Shown here in pieces: positions 8,966 through 17,354 of a stretch of 64,000 bases of DNA. The DNA is taken from the NCBI RefSeq assembly GCF_008638305.1, contig NZ_VTPZ01000008.1:62001-126000 (forward strand), read 5' to 3'. The DNA comes from Pseudomonas profundi (GTDB lineage Bacteria > Pseudomonadota > Gammaproteobacteria > Pseudomonadales > Pseudomonadaceae). Under the pieces are notes generated by a model. The model did no database searches and had not been told where the DNA came from. It was given only the letters and a program-made list of their open reading frames with translations. A program made the translations under genes and the position numbers. Each line of letters begins with the position of its first letter. Position 1 is the first letter of the stretch.

Positions 8966-9580
8966 ATGACCATGCATATAAAGCGCTATCGGTTCACCCT
9001 GCAACTGGCTGTCATTATGCTGATGACCTCACTGGTCGCGGGCTGTGGCATCAACAATATCCCTACCTATGACGAGCAGGTGAAATCGGCCTGGGCGCAG
9101 GTGGAGAATCAGTATCAGCGTCGTGCCGACCTGATCCCCAACCTGGTGGAAACCGTAAAGGGGTTTGCCCGTCAGGAGCAGGAAACCCTGACTGCGGTAA
9201 CCGAAGCGCGGTCCAGAGCGACCTCGATCCAGATCAGCGCAGACGATCTTGACGACCCGGAGAAGATGCGCGCCTTCGAACAGGCGCAGTCGCAGCTCAC
9301 CGGTGCCCTCAGCCGCCTGATGGCTGTATCCGAGCGCTATCCCGAGCTGAAATCGAACCAGAACTTCCTGGCTTTGCAGTCCCAGCTGGAAGGCACCGAA
9401 AATCGTATTTCCGTGGCGCGCCGCGACTATGTCAACGCCGTTCAGCGGTATAACACCGAGATCCGAACCTTTCCCGGCCGACTCTGGCATACGATTATGT
9501 ATAGCGACATGCCATTGCGCGAGAATTTCGAGGCAACCAGCGAGAACGCCGATCAGGCGCCGCAAGTGCAGTTCGAATGA
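8966..9580 (+). CDS. lemA: LemA family lipoprotein
   Basis: About 204 residues. The signal sequence ends in a lipobox LVAGC, so the mature protein should be lipidated at that Cys and anchored to the envelope. The LemA core follows: YDEQVKSAWAQVENQYQRRADLIPNLVETVKG, then helices with QSQLEGTENRISVARRDYN-like sequence, and FPGRLWHTIMY. The family forms a long helical bundle of poorly defined function, commonly encoded with TPM-domain proteins, as here. The start codon could be ATG 8966, ATG 8972 or GTG 8942. The stop overlaps the next gene by 4 nt, implying translational coupling. Confidence 0.87.
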   Translation: MTMHIKRYRFTLQLAVIMLMTSLVAGCGINNIPTYDEQVKSAWAQVENQYQRRADLIPNLVETVKGFARQEQETLTAVTEARSRATSIQISADDLDDPEKMRAFEQAQSQLTGALSRLMAVSERYPELKSNQNFLALQSQLEGTENRISVARRDYVNAVQRYNTEIRTFPGRLWHTIMYSDMPLRENFEATSENADQAPQVQFE

Positions 9581-10338
9581 GCGTCCGTCTTTTCATCGTC
9601 CTGGGATTGCTGCTCTGGGCCAGCGGACTCGCTGCCCAGGAGCAAGCGGGTGAGCTGGTCTTGCCTGAGTTGACCGGTCGGGTGGTCGATCAGGCAGAGA
9701 TGCTCGACACCCAGGCGGAGGCTCGCATCACCCAGATGCTGGCCGGCCATGAGGAGGCTACCTCCGAACAGGTTGTAGTGGTGACCATTCCAAGCCTCGA
9801 AGGCCGCAGCATTGAAGAATTCGGTGTCGAGCTGGGCCGGGAATGGGGTATCGGACAGGCCGGTGAAGATAACGGTGCGCTGTTGATTGTGGCGCGTGAT
9901 GATCGCCGCCTGCGTATCGAAGTGGGATACGGGCTGGAAGGACGCCTGACCGACGCGCAGTCGTCGATCATCATCAACAGCATTATCACACCCGCATTTC
10001 GCCAGGGGCAGTTCGAGCGCGGCATCGTAGAAGGTACCGAGGCAATAGTGCAGGTACTCGGCGGCGATCCGTTACGTACTGCTGCGCCCCGGTCGGGCGC
10101 TCCACAGTCGGAGCAACCCCCGGTTGGCATCTTCATTCTGTTGCTGTTTATTTTCCTCGGTCTAATCGGCGGGGGTGGAAGAGGCGGCGGCGGACGTCGA
10201 CTGGGTGCAGCGATGCTTGCTGGCGCCCTGCTTGGCGGTATGGGAGGCGGTCGCGGAGGCGGCGGTTTCGGTGGCGGTGGCGGCTTTGGCGGCGGCGGAG
10301 GTGGCTTCGGAGGCGGTGGCGCTTCCGGGGGCTGGTAA
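9577..10338 (+). CDS. TPM-domain (YgcG-like) membrane protein with Gly-rich tail
   Basis: 253 residues. The signal peptide (about 1-20) is followed by a TPM domain (about 30-160) with VVDQAEMLD, EQVVVVTIPSLEG and LLIVARDDRRLRIEVGYGLEG. A transmembrane helix follows (about 188-205), then a cytoplasmic tail almost wholly of Gly, Phe and Arg, ending GGASGGW. TPM domains face the periplasm; some are linked to photosystem repair in plants and to phosphatase-like activity, but the bacterial function is unclear. It overlaps lemA by 4 nt (ATGA) and is the middle gene of a lemA-TPM-TPM operon. Confidence 0.87.
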   Translation: MSVRLFIVLGLLLWASGLAAQEQAGELVLPELTGRVVDQAEMLDTQAEARITQMLAGHEEATSEQVVVVTIPSLEGRSIEEFGVELGREWGIGQAGEDNGALLIVARDDRRLRIEVGYGLEGRLTDAQSSIIINSIITPAFRQGQFERGIVEGTEAIVQVLGGDPLRTAAPRSGAPQSEQPPVGIFILLLFIFLGLIGGGGRGGGGRRLGAAMLAGALLGGMGGGRGGGGFGGGGGFGGGGGGFGGGGASGGW

Positions 10339-10356
10339 TTCAACGATGGAAACGCG

Positions 10357-10974
10357 ATGACTCTTCTCACCGAAAGTGAACAACAACAGGTAGCCGATGC
10401 GATTGATCGCATCGAGCAACACACTGATGCCGAGCTGGTAACGGTTCTGGCCGGGCAGGCGGATGACTACCGCTATATCCCGCTGCTCTGGGCCAGCATG
10501 ATTGCGCTGCTGGTGCCGGGCGCAGTGGTGTTTTTTACACAATGGTTGAGTGCTGGCTATCTATTGTTAGCGCAGTGGGCCGCTTTTATCGTGCTGGCGC
10601 TGGTGTTTCGCATTCCGGCGATCACCACTCGTTTGATCCCCCGCGCGGTCAGGCATTGGCGAGCCAGCAATCTGGCCCGCCGGCAATTCATCGAACAGAA
10701 CCTGCACCATACCGACGGTGACACTGGCATATTGATTTTCGTCTCTGAGGCAGAGCATTACGTTGAGATCCTTGCGGACCGGGGTATCTCAAGCCGGATC
10801 GACAACGCCGTCTGGGAAGCAGCTGTTGCCCGCTTCACCGCGGATGTTCGCGAAGGCAATGTTCTGCAGGGCTTCCTGCGCTGTATCGAAACCTGTGGCG
10901 AGCAGTTGCAACGGGAGCTACCGGCGACTCACGAGCGCAATCAACTGCCCAATCGTCTGGTTGTGCTGCCTTGA
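10357..10974 (+). CDS. Second TPM-domain membrane protein
   Basis: 205 residues. It starts directly with TPM-type sequence (LTESEQQQVADAIDRIEQHTDAELVTVLAG). The TPM domain is interrupted by two membrane helices (about 46-66 and 70-90), and the second half contains HHTDGDTGILIFVSEAEHYVEILADRGI. This is the common cytoplasmic/membrane partner of LemA plus YgcG-like proteins. It begins 18 nt after the first TPM gene, with GGAAAC upstream. The three genes probably encode one envelope complex of unknown function. Confidence 0.82.
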   Translation: MTLLTESEQQQVADAIDRIEQHTDAELVTVLAGQADDYRYIPLLWASMIALLVPGAVVFFTQWLSAGYLLLAQWAAFIVLALVFRIPAITTRLIPRAVRHWRASNLARRQFIEQNLHHTDGDTGILIFVSEAEHYVEILADRGISSRIDNAVWEAAVARFTADVREGNVLQGFLRCIETCGEQLQRELPATHERNQLPNRLVVLP

Positions 10975-11024
10975 GCGAAACCCAAGCGGAAGCCCAACCT
11001 GGCTCTTTGCGAAAGGAACCTGGC

Positions 11025-11042
11025 GTAGCGCAGGCGCGCTAC
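11025..11042. repeat. REP-like 18-mer (copy 1)
   Basis: An imperfect palindrome GTAGCGCAGGCGCGCTAC, identical to 50268-50285 and one base different from 50201-50218. It lies 50 nt after the TPM operon, in the spacer before the GDPD gene. Position and shape fit a REP-type extragenic palindrome. The rest of the 268-nt spacer must carry the GDPD promoter, but I cannot assign its elements. Confidence 0.6.
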
Positions 11043-11242
11043 ACCCCCAGGGGTGCGCTTCAACTGCGGGCTGGGTTTTCCGGGGGTTGGCGTGCGTCTC
11101 GGGCCGCGTTCGGACGTGCCGACGGGGTTTCAGGTCGCAGAACCGCGTACCTGGACGCAAACTTATACCGTCACCGAAACTTCACGAAGCAGACATTCAC
11201 CCCTGAGACAGTATCCTGACATTCACTTCGAAGGAGACTGAC

Positions 11243-12535
11243 ATGCTTGCTCGCTCATTGGCGGTCGTGTTGCTGGCTACTGGCGTCATGACTGCAGGCA
11301 CTGCCTGCGCCAGCAACGGCTCATTGCCCGAACGAAACCATGGTTTTGAAGGCAAAGGTAGCCCGGGCTCAAAGCACAAGGGCAAGGGCGGCGAGACCGT
11401 GCACCTTGGCCCGCGCCCGTTCTGGCTGGTCGACGACATGGACGAAGGTCCATTGAAGCAAACGCTTCAGGCATGCCGGTCCGACCGTATGAAGCCCACC
11501 GATTTTTCCATCGGTCATCGAGGCGCGCCGCTACAGTTTCCCGAACATACACTCGAATCCTATGTGGCCGCTGCGCGCATGGGCGCCGGGATACTCGAGT
11601 GCGATGTGGCCTTCACCAAGGATCGTGAGCTGGTGTGCCGGCATGCCCAGAATGACCTGCACACCACCACCAACATCGTCGCCATCCCCGAGTTGAACGC
11701 CAGATGCACGCAGCCCTTCGTTCCGGCAGACCCGGCCAGCGGCATGCCAGCCCAGGCCGAATGCCGCACCAGCGATATCACCCTGGAAGAGTTCAAGCGC
11801 CTAGAAGGCAAGATGGATGCTTTCGATCCCATGGCCACCACGCCGGAAGAATACCTGGGCGGCACGGCCGACTGGCGTACTGATCTGTATGCATCGCGTG
11901 GCACCCTGATGACTCACAAGGAGAGCATCGAGCTGTTCCGGAAGCTGGGCGTCAAGTTCGCCCCCGAGCTGAAAACGCCGGTAGTGGCTATGCCCTATGA
12001 GGGTGACTACACCCAGCAGGATTACGCGCGCCAGATGATCGAGGACTATGTCGAAGCCGGCATCAAGCCTGACCAGGTCTGGCCCCAGTCCTTCCTGCTT
12101 GATGACGTGTTGTTCTGGATCAACGAAACGCCGGACTTCGCCCGCCAGGCGGTATTCCTTGATGAAACGCCGCATACCGCCGAGACCACTTCGCTGGCCT
12201 ATATGGAAAGTCTGCGCGCAAAAGGCGTGCGGATTCTCGCTCCGGCAATCTGGAAAATGCTGACGCTGGATGGAGGAGGGCAGATCGTCCCATCGGAGTA
12301 TGCCCAGAATGCGCGTGACGCCAGGCTGGAAATGATCGCCTGGTCGATCGAGCGTAGTGGCCCGCTGGCAGACGGCGGTGGCTGGTATTACCAGGGAATA
12401 AACGATGCGATCAACAACGACGGCGATATTTATACGGTCATCGATGTGCTCGCGAGGGATGTCGGCGTGATCGGCATCTTTTCCGATTGGCCTGCCACCA
12501 CGACTTACTACGCCAACTGCATGGGTTACAGGTAG
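11243..12535 (+). CDS. Secreted glycerophosphodiester phosphodiesterase family protein
   Basis: 430 residues. A signal peptide (about 1-24) precedes a Gly/Lys-rich linker (about 36-52). The GDPD domain then has the catalytic HRG at 92-94 (FSIGHRGAP), PEHTLESY (E101), ILECDV (E119, D121) and late FAPELKTP. The family hydrolyses glycerophosphodiesters to glycerol-3-phosphate plus alcohol, usually needing Ca2+ in the periplasm or outside. It is longer than cytosolic UgpQ and closer to GlpQ-type enzymes. An AAGGAGA site precedes the ATG by about 6 nt. It is probably monocistronic; hairpins follow at 12543-12570 and 12657-12677. Confidence 0.85.
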   Translation: MLARSLAVVLLATGVMTAGTACASNGSLPERNHGFEGKGSPGSKHKGKGGETVHLGPRPFWLVDDMDEGPLKQTLQACRSDRMKPTDFSIGHRGAPLQFPEHTLESYVAAARMGAGILECDVAFTKDRELVCRHAQNDLHTTTNIVAIPELNARCTQPFVPADPASGMPAQAECRTSDITLEEFKRLEGKMDAFDPMATTPEEYLGGTADWRTDLYASRGTLMTHKESIELFRKLGVKFAPELKTPVVAMPYEGDYTQQDYARQMIEDYVEAGIKPDQVWPQSFLLDDVLFWINETPDFARQAVFLDETPHTAETTSLAYMESLRAKGVRILAPAIWKMLTLDGGGQIVPSEYAQNARDARLEMIAWSIERSGPLADGGGWYYQGINDAINNDGDIYTVIDVLARDVGVIGIFSDWPATTTYYANCMGYR

Positions 12536-12656
12536 GTTGAACGCAGCCGCTGGCTGAAGCGAGCGGCTGCATGGTCTGCGCCAGCGCTGAACGGTAATGC
12601 CGGGATACATTCCGGGTTCTACCGGAAGGGGTTTTACCGGTAAGCTGAACTCAGAA

Positions 12657-12677
12657 CCGTCACCCGCCGGGTGACGG
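12657..12677. terminator. Stem-loop after GDPD gene
   Basis: A perfect 9-bp inverted repeat (CCGTCACCC/GGGTGACGG) with a 3-nt loop. There is no clear T-run after it on either strand, so Rho-independent termination is only possible. A second hairpin (9-bp arms at 12543-12551 and 12562-12570, 10-nt loop) lies just after the GDPD stop. Confidence 0.45.
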
Positions 12678-12705
12678 CCCGATTCTGTTCCGTTCAAGCT
12701 AGCTG

Positions 12706-13407
12706 ATGCCTATGTCCGACAAATCCTTACCTGCGCAGTCCGACAAACGCGCCATCGACCAGTTTATACATCAGGTCCGCACCTTGCCCAAGGGGGCGGC
12801 GGGACAAGCGCGGTTGATCTTTGCGCTTGACGCTACCGCCAGCCGCGAAGCGACCTGGGACCAGGCGAGCCACTTGCAAAGTGAACTCTTTCTGGCGACG
12901 CGGGACGTCGGCGGGCTGGCCATACAACTTTGTTATTACCGTGGTTACCGCGAATTCAAATCGACCCGATTCGTCCGCGACACCGCCCAGTTACTCGGCT
13001 TGATGAACGGAGTGAAATGCCTTGGCGGCATCACTCAGATCAGCCGGGTACTTGCGCATGCACGTGACGAGACCCGCACCCAGCCAGTAAAAGCCATTGT
13101 CTTTATCGGAGACTGCTGCGAAGAACCCATTGATGAGCTCTGTCATATAGCGGGTGAGCTGGGCATGTTGCGCACACCCGTATTCATGTTCCAGGAGGGC
13201 AACGACCCGCATGCGTCGGCCGTTTTTCAGCAGATCAGCAAATTGTCAGGCGGAGCCTACGCCCCCTTCGATCGCCGCAGCCCGCAATTGTTGAAGGACT
13301 TGCTTGGCGCCGTGGCTGTCTATGCCTCGGGCGGCGCCAAGGCTCTACGGGACTACTCACAGCGCAGCTCGAATGAGGTCAAGCGCCTGACCCGGCAGAT
13401 ACGCTGA
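12706..13407 (+). CDS. VWA-domain-like cytoplasmic protein
   Basis: 233 residues without signal peptide. LIFALDATASREATWDQA (about 38-55) is a modified MIDAS motif: DxTxS in place of DxSxS. Later acidic or Thr positions are GGITQIS and VFIGDCCEE, consistent with a von Willebrand A fold binding a metal. Its stop overlaps the start of the next gene (TGATG at 13405-13409), so it is translationally coupled to a membrane J-domain protein. This suggests a chaperone-assisted assembly role, but no substrate is known. The start could be 12706 or 12712; neither has a strong ribosome binding site. Confidence 0.75.
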   Translation: MPMSDKSLPAQSDKRAIDQFIHQVRTLPKGAAGQARLIFALDATASREATWDQASHLQSELFLATRDVGGLAIQLCYYRGYREFKSTRFVRDTAQLLGLMNGVKCLGGITQISRVLAHARDETRTQPVKAIVFIGDCCEEPIDELCHIAGELGMLRTPVFMFQEGNDPHASAVFQQISKLSGGAYAPFDRRSPQLLKDLLGAVAVYASGGAKALRDYSQRSSNEVKRLTRQIR

Positions 13408-14144
13408 TGATTGCCTTATTGCTCCTGCTGGCACTGTTTGGTGCGCTCGGTTGGGCGTGGGTACGCAGCCAACCGCCCGCTCAACGCCCCCGGGCAGCAG
13501 CGATGCTGGTGGCGATAGGCGGTGTGCTGGTTCTTGTTTTTCTGGCGCTTAGCGGTCGTTTCTATCTGGTGTTGGGGTTGCTCGCAGGCCTGCTGCCCCT
13601 GGCGCGTCGCATACTCCCCGGTCTGGTACTGGGGCGACTGTTCCGTGGCGGCATTCCGGGCATGGGCTCACGGACGCAGCCGAAGACGGGCAATACGTCG
13701 CGGGTGGCTACGTCGATACTGGAAATGACACTGGATCATGACTCTGGTGACATGTCCGGACGGATTCTTGCCGGTCCAATGAGCGGGCGAGAGCTGTCGG
13801 AGCTGGGGGAGGCTGAGTTTATCGAACTGTTGGGTTATTGCCGGCAAAGCGATGAAGATTCTGCGCGTTTGCTGGAATCCTATCTGGATCGACGCTTCGG
13901 TGATTCCTGGCGAGAAGATGATCCCCGTGCGACGGACGAAGGGTCACAGACAGGAAATGAAGACGGCGGCCGCTCGCTATCAGAGCAGGATGCGCTGGAG
14001 ATTCTGGGATTGGAGCAGGGCGCTACGCGGGAGGAGATCGTGCAAGCCCATCGGCTTATGATGCAGAAGATGCACCCCGATCGGGGTGGAAGTACCTATC
14101 TGGCCGCACTGATCAATCGTGCCAAGGACGTTTTAATGAAGTGA
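13407..14144 (+). CDS. Membrane-anchored J-domain protein with Pam18/Tim14-like J domain
   Basis: 245 residues. One or two N-terminal membrane helices (about 1-20 and 30-62, with arginine-rich turns) are followed by a soluble middle region with MSGRELSELGEAEFIELL. A C-terminal J domain (about 191-245) ends in KMHPDRGGSTYLAALINRAKDVLMK. The HPD tripeptide that stimulates Hsp70 ATPase is intact. The HPDRGGS plus INRAKD pattern resembles mitochondrial Pam18/Tim14 J domains more than DnaJ. It should recruit DnaK to the inner membrane. It is coupled to the VWA gene by a 1-nt overlap and is followed by a strong hairpin at 14160. Confidence 0.82.
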   Translation: MIALLLLLALFGALGWAWVRSQPPAQRPRAAAMLVAIGGVLVLVFLALSGRFYLVLGLLAGLLPLARRILPGLVLGRLFRGGIPGMGSRTQPKTGNTSRVATSILEMTLDHDSGDMSGRILAGPMSGRELSELGEAEFIELLGYCRQSDEDSARLLESYLDRRFGDSWREDDPRATDEGSQTGNEDGGRSLSEQDALEILGLEQGATREEIVQAHRLMMQKMHPDRGGSTYLAALINRAKDVLMK

Positions 14145-14159
14145 TGTTGAGTACCCGTT

Positions 14160-14187
14160 CCGGTGAAGCGCGTCCGCGCTTCACCGG
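14160..14187. terminator. Strong hairpin between convergent genes
   Basis: A perfect 13-bp inverted repeat (CCGGTGAAGCGCG and its complement) around a 2-nt spacer, midway between the J-domain gene (plus) and the GH5 gene (minus). The position fits a bidirectional terminator, although T-runs are short. Confidence 0.65.
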
Positions 14188-14203
14188 GATCAAGCAACCA
14201 CCG

Positions 14204-15247
14204 TTACGGCGTGGGTCCGATAACTGAACAGTTACCCTGGCCGACATACTTTTTCAGAACCTTCCACTGCGCTTTGTCTGAACCGTCTTTGTTAGGCTCG
14301 ACCGACAACTTGTGCTTGCCCCAGGACGGACCAGCAGCCCAGTAGGTCATAGGAATGCAGTTGTCCTGAAGGTAGGCCAGGGTATTATCCATCGCCTCCA
14401 GCCATTTCGGATCACTCGGAACCCCGAGCTCGCCAATGTGCCCGCGCTTGTAGTTCTTCTTCAGCCATTTGACGAAGGGCTGCACGCGTTTGACCCCAAT
14501 CATCGGATCGAGATTGGCAGCAGGGCCCTTCTTGTAGTTACCGCTGCCGTCCGGATCAAGATAAACGTGAGCAGAGAACACCAGGTTGTCGACTGGATCC
14601 CTCAACCTGAGCAGCTTGTCCGCGTACCAGTGCCAACGCGCTGCGCTGGAGTAAGACATGCTTTCGATATAAATAGCAGTCTGGCGATCGTGTTTGCGGA
14701 TGCCGTCGATGCCGGCCTGTGCCGCGGTCGGCCAGTTTTTGTCGGCGCTGCCATAGGGCTCGTTCATGATGTCGTAGCCGATCAATGCACTGCGGTTACC
14801 CCAGCGCTTGGCAATGCGCTCGTTCAGATTCCGGAAAGCACTGTGGGGGACGGCGCTGCTGCCGATGATGTTTCCGCGGTACCGGGCGTAGTTATGCACG
14901 TCGAGCAATACATCAATGCCGCTGGCTGCTGCGTCGGTGAACAGCTTGTCGATCAGGCCAGCGTATATCGGATCAAAATCCTTGTTCAGCTTGGGTTGCA
15001 AGCGTTCCCACTTGATCGGGAAGCGTATGGTCTGGATGCCCTTGTCGTTCCATGTTTCCAGCAATTTACGAGAAGGGAAAAAATAATGAGTGCCTGCCTT
15101 ACCTGGCAATGCGCTGCTGGTGAATTCGGCACCGGCGATGTTCAAGCCAACCAGATCAACTGAGGCGGTAGCCACGCTGGTGGTTGCAAACAGGCCAAAG
15201 GTAACGGCTGCGATCCATTTGCCGACTGCTTTCGGGGTTCTTGCCAT
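14204..15247 (-). CDS. Secreted glycoside hydrolase family 5 (cellulase-like)
   Basis: 347 residues from the ATG at 15247, which has AGGAGA about 11 nt upstream; a longer frame begins at 15334 but lacks such a site. A signal peptide spans about 1-28 (ending ATA). The GH5 TIM-barrel landmarks are IQTIRFPIKWERLQP (71-85), VLLDVHNYARY (113-123), the acid/base E163 in YDIMNEPYG, AHVYLD (226-231) and the nucleophile E273 in GHIGELGVPS. Both catalytic glutamates are present, so it is probably an active beta-1,4-glucanase acting outside the cell. No carbohydrate-binding module, other glycosidase or transporter is nearby. Confidence 0.88.
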   Translation of the reverse strand: MARTPKAVGKWIAAVTFGLFATTSVATASVDLVGLNIAGAEFTSSALPGKAGTHYFFPSRKLLETWNDKGIQTIRFPIKWERLQPKLNKDFDPIYAGLIDKLFTDAAASGIDVLLDVHNYARYRGNIIGSSAVPHSAFRNLNERIAKRWGNRSALIGYDIMNEPYGSADKNWPTAAQAGIDGIRKHDRQTAIYIESMSYSSAARWHWYADKLLRLRDPVDNLVFSAHVYLDPDGSGNYKKGPAANLDPMIGVKRVQPFVKWLKKNYKRGHIGELGVPSDPKWLEAMDNTLAYLQDNCIPMTYWAAGPSWGKHKLSVEPNKDGSDKAQWKVLKKYVGQGNCSVIGPTP

Positions 15248-15651
15248 TCTGGCACATCTCCTGGAGCGCTTTGTACCTGCAGGGGCAGGCTTGCGCTTGA
15301 GTGAAACGAAGGAAAGGAACTGCTCTGATCGCATTACCGGCAGCCGCGTAAAGCGGCGATATGCGAACGGACGGCATCCTAGTCGAAGCGGAATGGATGC
15401 TCAATGGGGGCGTATTGGACCCGCTTATGTCAGATAGGTTCAGATAATGTGTTGCAAAATGATAGCTAAATACTGGCTATTTCTGCTGCCGGTGCCTGAC
15501 GTTTAAACGCGTCCCGCGAAACAAGCGCAACGGGGCGTCCGTATAGGAGATGGCTTCTGGCCGGCAAGGTGCCGGCCAAGCCGCTTCGGGGCGTTTTCAG
15601 GGGGGTATTTCAGTGTCGGTATTACCGACGAGTGGTTAGGCGCTAGCGCAG
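15248..15651. other. Intergenic region with inverted repeats
   Basis: A 404-nt spacer holding the GH5 promoter (minus strand) and the 3' side of the small gene at 15652. A perfect 8-bp hairpin (GGCCGGCA-agg-TGCCGGCC) is at 15559-15577; without a T-run it may be a terminator or an extragenic palindrome. No coding frame stands out. Confidence 0.45.
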
Positions 15652-15981
15652 TCAGCCGGACTTGCTGGACAGATTGGAAGGGCCGGAAGGCGCTTCGTAA
15701 TCAGGATGATATCTTGCGCCCACACTCAAACAGTGCCTGACCCATGGCGAGTCAGGCTGGGTGCTGAACCACTCTGGCGGACCGGAACGAATAGCGGCAG
15801 CGGCATCCTCGTAACGCTCGAATCGAACCGGCAAGTGATAACCGGCGGATTCCAGCTCATCGAGTGCAAGTATCCGCGTCCCGGGACCGTCGGCAATTGT
15901 CCAGCCTTCGTCCTGCATGAGAACCACGAACAAGCCGCGCTCGATCAGCTCCGCCTGGTTGTAATCGTTAGTTAACCGCAA
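15652..15981 (-). CDS. Hypothetical protein, TTG start
   Basis: 109 residues, rich in acidic and aromatic residues (FVVLMQDEGWTIADGPG, then ERYEDAAAAI), with no signal peptide or membrane segment. I do not recognise the family. The TTG at 15981 is supported by AGGAG 7 nt upstream; no ATG lies nearby in frame. The gene lies 16 nt downstream of the acidic secreted protein's stop on the same strand, so the two may be cotranscribed. Confidence 0.6.
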   Translation of the reverse strand: MRLTNDYNQAELIERGLFVVLMQDEGWTIADGPGTRILALDELESAGYHLPVRFERYEDAAAAIRSGPPEWFSTQPDSPWVRHCLSVGARYHPDYEAPSGPSNLSSKSG

Positions 15982-15997
15982 GCCGGTCTCCTGCCTC

Positions 15998-16303
15998 TCA
16001 GTCGTTGTTTCGATCGTGCGTCACATCATCAAGCTCGCGGTCGTCGCGGGGTTCTTCGACATCTTCACCCACATCGTCATACGGAGTCGTTTCCTCGGCA
16101 CCGGCGTCCGAGCCGGGAACCTCGACGGAGCCGCCGACGCCTTGCTCGCCCGGGGTTCCGCCAGCATTAGCGGCGGGTGACTGATGTTCCATGCTGGTCT
16201 CGGTGCCATGCTCCGCATCGTTATGATCGTGGGCGGCCACCGGCAGGCTGAAGCTGATCGAAGCGAAAGTGACTGCAGTAGCGAGTAATTTCAGAATAGC
16301 CAT
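15998..16303 (-). CDS. Small acidic secreted protein
   Basis: 101 residues. A signal peptide at about 1-24 (ending PVAA) is followed by a His/Asp/Glu-rich mature region (HDHNDAEHG and many DD/EE pairs) of low complexity and probably disordered. The acidic and His-rich composition could bind metal ions, but this is only inference. The start at 16303 has a strong AAGGAGA site. No known family. Confidence 0.65.
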   Translation of the reverse strand: MAILKLLATAVTFASISFSLPVAAHDHNDAEHGTETSMEHQSPAANAGGTPGEQGVGGSVEVPGSDAGAEETTPYDDVGEDVEEPRDDRELDDVTHDRNND

Positions 16304-16423
16304 TGTTCTCTCCTTCAGGGTGCTCGTTACTCCGATAGACCCGGTAGAGCCTTTAGCGTTCACCTTCAACCCACCGAGCGTGGCCGGAAGGAGAGGTAAT
16401 GCCCGCGCAATCGCGATGGAGCG

Positions 16424-17038
16424 CTATCCCCCAAGCGTTTGATCCTGCTTGCGGAACCAGGCGAGCACCTCGTGAAAATGTTGCGGCTCGAAGTCCGGCC
16501 AGTATTGCTCCAGTACGAAAAAGTCCGCATACACCGATTGAACTGGCAGGAAACCACTGAGCCTGCGACCGCCGCCCCAACGCACTATAAGGTCCAGGCG
16601 CGACACCGCGTCGGAACGCAGCTCGCCGGTACGCATGCCGGCCAGATCCCATTCCCATCCATAATTGATCAGCAGATTGACCTTGATCCCCTCGCCTTGA
16701 CGTTCCCTGAACGGACGAAGCTGCTCGGGGAACTGGGCCGAGGTCTCATCGCCTACCACCAGCAAGGCTGCGCCTCTGCGTGCCACCTCCAACGCGAAGG
16801 CCACCGACGCGTCACGGAACGCATGCTTCTGCGTAGCCGGCCGTTTGGTATTGTCCTGTGTGAAGCAATAGATGGATGCCTCCTCAATGCCAATCTGCTT
16901 GCATTGCTCGAACAGCTGAAGGCCGGGCTCGATTCCGTATCCATATCCTGCTTCTTTCGCCATGCCGTGTTCCACGGCCCAACGTCGGTTGCCATCCGGA
17001 ATAAAGCCAACATGTCGTGGAAGTCGGTTTTTTGCCAT
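16424..17038 (-). CDS. Short divergent undecaprenyl-diphosphate synthase (cis-prenyltransferase) paralog
   Basis: 204 residues, shorter than the roughly 240-250 of housekeeping UppS. Conserved parts are HVGFIPDGNRRWA near the start (with the catalytic Asp), IYCFTQDNTKRP, INYG and LIVRWGGGRRLSGFLPVQSVYADFFVLEQYWPDF near the end. The usual GHxxG diphosphate-binding segment is replaced by GYGYGIEPG, and the RTSGE loop reads RWGGG. It therefore keeps the fold but may use a different substrate or make a shorter product. The genomic context differs from normal uppS (between frr and cdsA), so this is an extra copy. The start at 17038 has GGAG upstream. Confidence 0.8.
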   Translation of the reverse strand: MAKNRLPRHVGFIPDGNRRWAVEHGMAKEAGYGYGIEPGLQLFEQCKQIGIEEASIYCFTQDNTKRPATQKHAFRDASVAFALEVARRGAALLVVGDETSAQFPEQLRPFRERQGEGIKVNLLINYGWEWDLAGMRTGELRSDAVSRLDLIVRWGGGRRLSGFLPVQSVYADFFVLEQYWPDFEPQHFHEVLAWFRKQDQTLGG

Positions 17039-17250
17039 GGCTTGAATGCTCCGGGTAAGACTCAACATGAAAACGGGATGATGAACGCAACGGACGAAAT
17101 CTGATTATCAGAAACGGGTAACGGCTATACGTTCAACGCGGAAGAAGGCTTTACAACAAAAGCTATGAGCCAGATAGCAGCAATATATTTTGGTTATGGG
17201 TTCTGGTGGGCCAAGATTCGCGCAGTTTCCACCAGTCAGAGGGATCAATC

Positions 17251-17349
17251 ATGAGCATTATCAAACACATCTTTCAACGTGTTCGCCCGGCCCGGCAGCA
17301 GACGGTACAGCCCACTTCAGAGCACCCCAATTTCTGGATGTTTCAGTAA
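17251..17349 (+). CDS. Possible 32-residue small protein
   Basis: A small frame with a good site (GAGGGA about 8 nt before the ATG) encodes a basic N-terminal half (SIIKHIFQRVRPARQQ) and ends NFWMFQ. It lies in the spacer between the UppS-like gene and the sirtuin and ends 5 nt before the convergent sirtuin stop. No homolog is recalled, so it rests only on the ribosome binding site and clean boundaries. The rest of the 17039-17354 spacer holds the UppS-like promoter and nothing else I can assign. Confidence 0.35.
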   Translation: MSIIKHIFQRVRPARQQTVQPTSEHPNFWMFQ

Positions 17350-17354
17350 TGTGT

